Source of the DNA: Bacteroidales bacterium
Lineage (GTDB): Bacteria; Bacteroidota; Bacteroidia; Bacteroidales; UBA932
Direction: 5' to 3'
Length of the DNA stretch: 64,000 nucleotides
NCBI GenBank assembly: GCA_017438975.1
Contig: JAFRUH010000033.1
Coordinates: 1-64,000 of the forward strand
Below the pieces are notes generated by a model, which had not been told where the DNA came from, searched no databases, and saw nothing but the letters and a program-made list of their open reading frames with translations. The stretch's first letter is position 1. Each line of letters starts with the position of its first letter. A program made the position numbers and the translations under genes. This document shows, in pieces, positions 60,930 through 64,000 of the stretch.

Positions 60930-61173
60930 GAAAACAACTGCCCCGATGGCCGAAGATTCCTTTCATACCCGAAAGGCATCAGGGACCATGATACGAGAAG
61001 CGGGCTGACAATCAAACCCTTCTCCGATGCGCCTCTGGTTAAAACGCACCAGACGCGCATCAAGGATCTGCCTGTGAATCAAGGAGTCAGCCTCCACGGG
61101 GAGCCTTTGCCCGGGAAGGCGCCGGAGAGTTTCCGAAGAGGCCGGAATGACAAAAAACCGAAAAAAAATTAAA

Positions 61174-61224
61174 ATATCGCTTGCGATATAAATTTTTTGT
61201 CGTACCTTTGTATCGCAAACGATA
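61174..61224 (+). promoter_or_regulatory. Promoter with two operator-like dyads (peroxide-stress operon)
   Basis: A perfect dyad ATATCGC-tt-GCGATAT (61174-61189) overlaps the -33 TTG (61181-61183). After a 19-nt spacer comes TACCTTTG (61203-61210), and directly behind it a second dyad TATCG-caaa-CGATA (61211-61224) covers the expected start site. The shared TATCG/CGATA arms bracketing the promoter fit repression by a dimeric regulator. The MarR/OhrR protein encoded at the end of this operon is the obvious candidate. Confidence 0.65.
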
Positions 61225-61238
61225 TAAAACGCAAGATT

Positions 61239-61694
61239 ATGAACAAGCAATTATCCATCCAGGCGCTTCAGGCCTATGCTACCGGCCTCGCCGCACAGTC
61301 TCTCGCCCACAAGGTTCAGGGCAAAGTTTTCGCATCCCAGGGTTACGGCAAGCTCGCCGAAAAGTACGCGGAGCACGCCGCGGAAGAAATGGGCTATGTC
61401 GACCAGTTCATCGACCGGATCATCGATCTCGGTGGTGAAGCGAAGGTCGAGGCCGCTCCGGCCATGCCCGTTTTCACCGACCCGGTCGAGTTCATCAAGT
61501 ATGACCTGAAGGTCTCCGTCGAACAGGTTCCCATCCTCGGTCAGTGCGTCCTCACCCTCGCGGAAGACATGACGACCTACGACCTCCTCAAAGCATATTA
61601 CAAAGATGAGGAAGAAGATATGTACTGGTCCGAACAGCAGCTTGAAATGATCGGGAAGATCGGTCTTCAGAACTGGCTCGCAAAACAAATCTAA
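61239..61694 (+). CDS. Ferritin-like / bacterioferritin-family protein
   Basis: A 151-residue four-helix-bundle protein. KYAEHAAEEMGYVDQFIDRIIDLGG has the E/H-x-x-E pattern and the LGG turn of bacterioferritins. DEEEDMYWSEQQLEMIGKIGLQNWLAKQI matches the last helix and the usual C-terminal end of the family. The N-terminal helix (LSIQALQAYATGLAAQSLAHK) is less typical. Likely iron storage or detoxification in the cytoplasm. The ATG at 61239 follows the dyad-bracketed promoter. First gene of an operon with a peroxidase and a redox-sensing regulator. Confidence 0.8.
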   Translation: MNKQLSIQALQAYATGLAAQSLAHKVQGKVFASQGYGKLAEKYAEHAAEEMGYVDQFIDRIIDLGGEAKVEAAPAMPVFTDPVEFIKYDLKVSVEQVPILGQCVLTLAEDMTTYDLLKAYYKDEEEDMYWSEQQLEMIGKIGLQNWLAKQI

Positions 61695-61698
61695 TTCA

Positions 61699-62247
61699 AT
61701 GGATATGGCAACGATTTATGATTACAAAGCCCTGGGAAACAAGGGAAACGAAGTTGACTTCGCCGGATTTAAAGGCAAGGTCCTTCTTATCGTCAATACG
61801 GCAAGCAAGTGCGGGTTCACTCCACAGTACGACGGACTCGAGGCCCTGTACCAGAAATACAAGGAAGACGGTCTCGTCATCATCGGGTTCCCATGCGACC
61901 AGTTCGCCCATCAGGAGCCGGGCAGCGATGAGGAAATCGCCGAATTCTGCCGCATCAACCACGGGGTTACCTTCCCGCTGATGAAAAAAATCGATGTCAA
62001 CGGAGCCTCCGAGGATCCGGTCTTCACCTACCTCAAATCCGTCGCTCCGACCGAAGAGTACAAAGGACTCAAGGCAAAGGCGACCCAGAAGATGCTGAAA
62101 ACCATCAGCAAGAGCGTGGAGAAGGATAGCGACATCCTCTGGAACTTCACGAAATTCCTCATCAGCCGGGACGGCACGAAAGTCGAGCGTTTCGCTCCGA
62201 CCGCCACTCCCGAATTCCTGGACGGGAAAATCAAGGAACTTCTCTGA
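61699..62247 (+). CDS. Glutathione peroxidase-family thiol peroxidase
   Basis: A 182-residue GPx-like peroxidase using Cys rather than selenocysteine. VNTASKCGFTPQYDGLEAL carries the peroxidatic Cys, IGFPCDQFAHQEPGSDEEI the second conserved block (with Asp where Asn is usual in FPCNQF), and ILWNFTKFLISRDG the Trp-Asn pair. It reduces hydrogen or organic peroxides, probably with thioredoxin. It starts 4 nt after the ferritin gene and ends on the base where the MarR gene begins. Confidence 0.92.
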   Translation: MDMATIYDYKALGNKGNEVDFAGFKGKVLLIVNTASKCGFTPQYDGLEALYQKYKEDGLVIIGFPCDQFAHQEPGSDEEIAEFCRINHGVTFPLMKKIDVNGASEDPVFTYLKSVAPTEEYKGLKAKATQKMLKTISKSVEKDSDILWNFTKFLISRDGTKVERFAPTATPEFLDGKIKELL

Positions 62248-62681
62248 TGAAAGAAAGTCTCAAACTGGAAAACCAGCTCTGCTTCCGTCTCTATACGGTA
62301 TCCAGACTGACGACGCAGGCGTACAGGCCGATGCTTGACGAGCTCGGCCTGACGTATCCGCAGTACCTGGTCCTGCTGGTTCTCTGGGAGAAAGACGGGC
62401 TGCCGGTCAACGACATCGCGAAGCGGCTTTATCTGGAAACGAACACCGTGACGCCCCTTCTCAAGCGGATGGAGACCGAAGGTCTGCTGCGCCGGACCCG
62501 CGGAACGGAAGACGCCCGGCAGATCCTCGTATCCCTGACGGAAAAGGGGAAGGATCTGGAAGAGAAAGCCGCTTCCATCCCCGAAAAGATGGGAGCGGCA
62601 TATACTTGCAACAATCTCTCGGAGAAGGACGCCGAAACACTGGTTCTCTGGCTCGACGAACTGATCCGGACTCTCCGTTAG
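62247..62681 (+). CDS. OhrR-type MarR family redox regulator
   Basis: A 144-residue winged-helix repressor. LENQLCFRLYTVSRLTTQAY has the reactive Cys at residue 12, matching the peroxide-sensing Cys of OhrR. YPQYLVLLVLWEKDGLPVND and LETNTVTPLLKRMETEGLLRR are the wHTH recognition region, and DARQILVSLTEKG is the wing. It is the last gene of the ferritin-GPx operon and probably represses it through the dyads at 61174-61224. Oxidation of the Cys would release repression. Its stop overlaps the nhaA stop by 3 nt, tail to tail. Confidence 0.9.
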   Translation: MKESLKLENQLCFRLYTVSRLTTQAYRPMLDELGLTYPQYLVLLVLWEKDGLPVNDIAKRLYLETNTVTPLLKRMETEGLLRRTRGTEDARQILVSLTEKGKDLEEKAASIPEKMGAAYTCNNLSEKDAETLVLWLDELIRTLR

Positions 62682-64000
62682 GCTTTCCGCTTCTGAATCC
62701 GGGAAACGACGGATATCAGGAGAGATCCCAAAATTCCTGCACATAGCGATCCCATCAGGACCGCTATTTTTCCTGCATCCCTGAGATGGGCGGTCACCTC
62801 GGCCGGAATTCCGTTCCCGGAGAAGGAGAGCGTATCCACGAAAATCGACATCGTAAATCCGATACCGCCGAGACAGGCTACCGCAAAAAGCATGGCCCAG
62901 GTCGACTTCGCGGGCATCTCGCCGACCTTGCATTTGATGGCGATCCAGCTGGCGAGGGTGATGCCGACCGGCTTTCCGAGGACCAGGCCCAGGAAAATGC
63001 CCATTCCGGCTCCGCCGACGGCGGGATCGAACGAGAAGACGTTGAAATAGGACAGGTCGGTGATTTCAACTCCGGCGTTGGCAAGGGCGAAAACCGGCAT
63101 AATCAGGAAGTTCACCCACGGGGAAAGCAGGTGCTCGAGCCGGTAGGTCGGACCGATGGAACGCTTTGTAAGGCCCGCAAGGCGGCGGAGATAATACCGC
63201 TGCGGACCGTTCGGGAAGTCCTCGCTCGGGGAGAGTTCCTCGCTCGCGACCAGTCCCGAATAGAGAATGTGGCTCCGGCGATGGAACTTCGCCTTGTTGT
63301 AACGGGCTTCCATCGGGATGATGAAGGCCATGACGACGCCGCTCATCGTAGCGTGGATGCCGGAATAATAGAACAGGGCCCATACGACGACGGCCGGGAG
63401 GAGATAGAAGAACAGGCGCTTCTCGCCGAGACGCTTCAGGATGAAAGTGAAAAGGATGACCGCGAACGCGACCCCGAGAAGGACCAGATTGATCTTTCCG
63501 CCATAGAACAGGGCCACGACGAGGATGGCGATCAGGTCATCCGCGATGGCAAGTGCCGTCAGGAAGACTTTCAGCGAAACCGGGACCCGGTCTCCAAGGA
63601 TGGACAGGATGCCGACGGCGAAGGCGATATCGGTCGCCGTCGGGATGCCCCACCCGCTCGCGGACAGGGTTCCGTGATTGACGGCCGTGAAGATCAGGGC
63701 CGGGGCGAGGACACCTCCGAACGCCGCGATGACCGGAAGGATCGCCTTCTTGAAGGAGGAGAGTTCGCCGTTGACGACTTCACGCTTGATTTCAAGGCCG
63801 ACGGTGAAGAAGAAGATCACCATCAGGATATCGTTGATGAACTTCTCGACCGTCAAGTCCCTCGGGAAAATCCAGTCCACACCGCCGCCCGGACTGGAAA
63901 TCCGCAGCGAAAGGGAGGTCTCGAGGAAAGCGTGATAGGCGTGCTTGGTAAAAGGGAGGTTCGCGAGCAGCATCGCGATGACGACGCAGGCGAGGAGAAC
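62678..64000 (-). CDS. nhaA: Na+/H+ antiporter NhaA, truncated by the window edge
   Basis: A sodium/proton antiporter; the 3' end and most of the gene are present. WGIPTATDIAFAVGILSILG and LTALAIADDLIAILVVALFY contain the ion-binding Asp pair of NhaA. GIHATMSGVVMAFIIP and LGGIGFTMSIFVDTLSF are further family blocks, and many hydrophobic helices follow. The frame is open upstream of the Met at 63973 through base 64000 (VLLACVVIA precedes it), so the true start lies outside the window. Confidence 0.93.
   Translation of the reverse strand, partial: VLLACVVIAMLLANLPFTKHAYHAFLETSLSLRISSPGGGVDWIFPRDLTVEKFINDILMVIFFFTVGLEIKREVVNGELSSFKKAILPVIAAFGGVLAPALIFTAVNHGTLSASGWGIPTATDIAFAVGILSILGDRVPVSLKVFLTALAIADDLIAILVVALFYGGKINLVLLGVAFAVILFTFILKRLGEKRLFFYLLPAVVVWALFYYSGIHATMSGVVMAFIIPMEARYNKAKFHRRSHILYSGLVASEELSPSEDFPNGPQRYYLRRLAGLTKRSIGPTYRLEHLLSPWVNFLIMPVFALANAGVEITDLSYFNVFSFDPAVGGAGMGIFLGLVLGKPVGITLASWIAIKCKVGEMPAKSTWAMLFAVACLGGIGFTMSIFVDTLSFSGNGIPAEVTAHLRDAGKIAVLMGSLCAGILGSLLISVVSRIQKRKA

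Larger units (their letters stand above)
60785..61238. other. Divergent intergenic region between susC3 and the ferritin-like operon
   Basis: It contains the susC3 leader and promoter on the left and the ferritin operon promoter with two dyads on the right. Between them, about 60935-61165 is GC-richer and has short open frames on both strands (for instance 30 codons from 60916) with no recognisable motifs. It may be a gene remnant. I see no tRNA or clear structured RNA. Confidence 0.5.

Noticed and set aside
60768-61172. 134-codon plus-strand frame after the susC3 promoter
   Set aside because: It overlaps the susC3 start and promoter, has an AT-rich spurious N-terminus and no motifs.
1-64000. 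tRNA, rRNA and CRISPR arrays
   Set aside because: Intergenic regions were read for cloverleaf-like segments with TTCRA loops and for regularly spaced repeats; none was found by eye. A covariance-model scan would settle this.

Overview
The window comes from a Bacteroidales-type member of the Bacteroidota. It carries three SusC/SusD (RagA/RagB) outer-membrane pairs, fimbrillin-type lipoproteins, lipoboxed surface enzymes and many promoters of the Bacteroides pattern (-7 TAnnTTTG, sometimes with a TTTG/TTG -33 box 19-20 nt upstream). Housekeeping genes are GC-rich with tight, overlapping operons. The left ~5 kb is visibly more AT-rich and looks accessory. No rRNA, tRNA or CRISPR array was seen.

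Layout. (1) 1-9.1 kb: a stand-alone ATPase, then two divergent fimbrial operons around a segment of about 1.65 kb that holds a tyrosine recombinase and a small basic protein. The segment is bounded by inverted copies of a TTTTTTAGCGCAAAAA motif, and one Bacteroides promoter lies just inside the right copy. Each operon starts with an unannotated peptide of about 50 residues. The right operon continues with a fimbrillin lipoprotein and a von Willebrand A adhesin. (2) 9.2-13.2 kb: a piece of the S10 ribosomal operon, rplC to rpsC, cut at both ends and with its own promoter and terminator. (3) 13.3-18.7 kb: cdaA-mutS2-yraN-mannose-1-P guanylyltransferase-lipoprotein operon. (4) 18.7-31.8 kb: two divergent SusC/SusD pairs whose 5' ends are near-identical inverted repeats around a second tyrosine recombinase. 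(5) 31.9-32.6 kb: a VapBC-like toxin-antitoxin pair. (6) 32.6-43.4 kb: an eight-gene operon, mtlD-mtlA-ptsH-ptsI-ribulokinase-MFS-phosphodiesterase-like hydrolase-GH43/pyruvyltransferase fusion. It encodes a complete PTS relay, which is rare in Bacteroidota. (7) 43.5-52.7 kb: glycerol-1-phosphate dehydrogenase-like/GlpT/porin operon, rsmA with an FAD enzyme, S1/P1 nuclease, aspS. (8) 52.7-60.8 kb: SusC-SusD-PKD/PQQ lipoprotein-EEP hydrolase operon. (9) 61.2-64 kb: ferritin-like protein, glutathione peroxidase and OhrR/MarR operon with two operator-like dyads at its promoter, then nhaA running off the right edge.

How it works together. The strongest system-level reading is that the window carries two independent DNA-inversion switches for surface proteins. 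One chooses between two fimbrial operons. The other chooses between two SusC/SusD uptake systems. In each case a recombinase gene and a single recognisable outward promoter lie inside the candidate invertible segment. Inversion is inferred from architecture and has not been observed.
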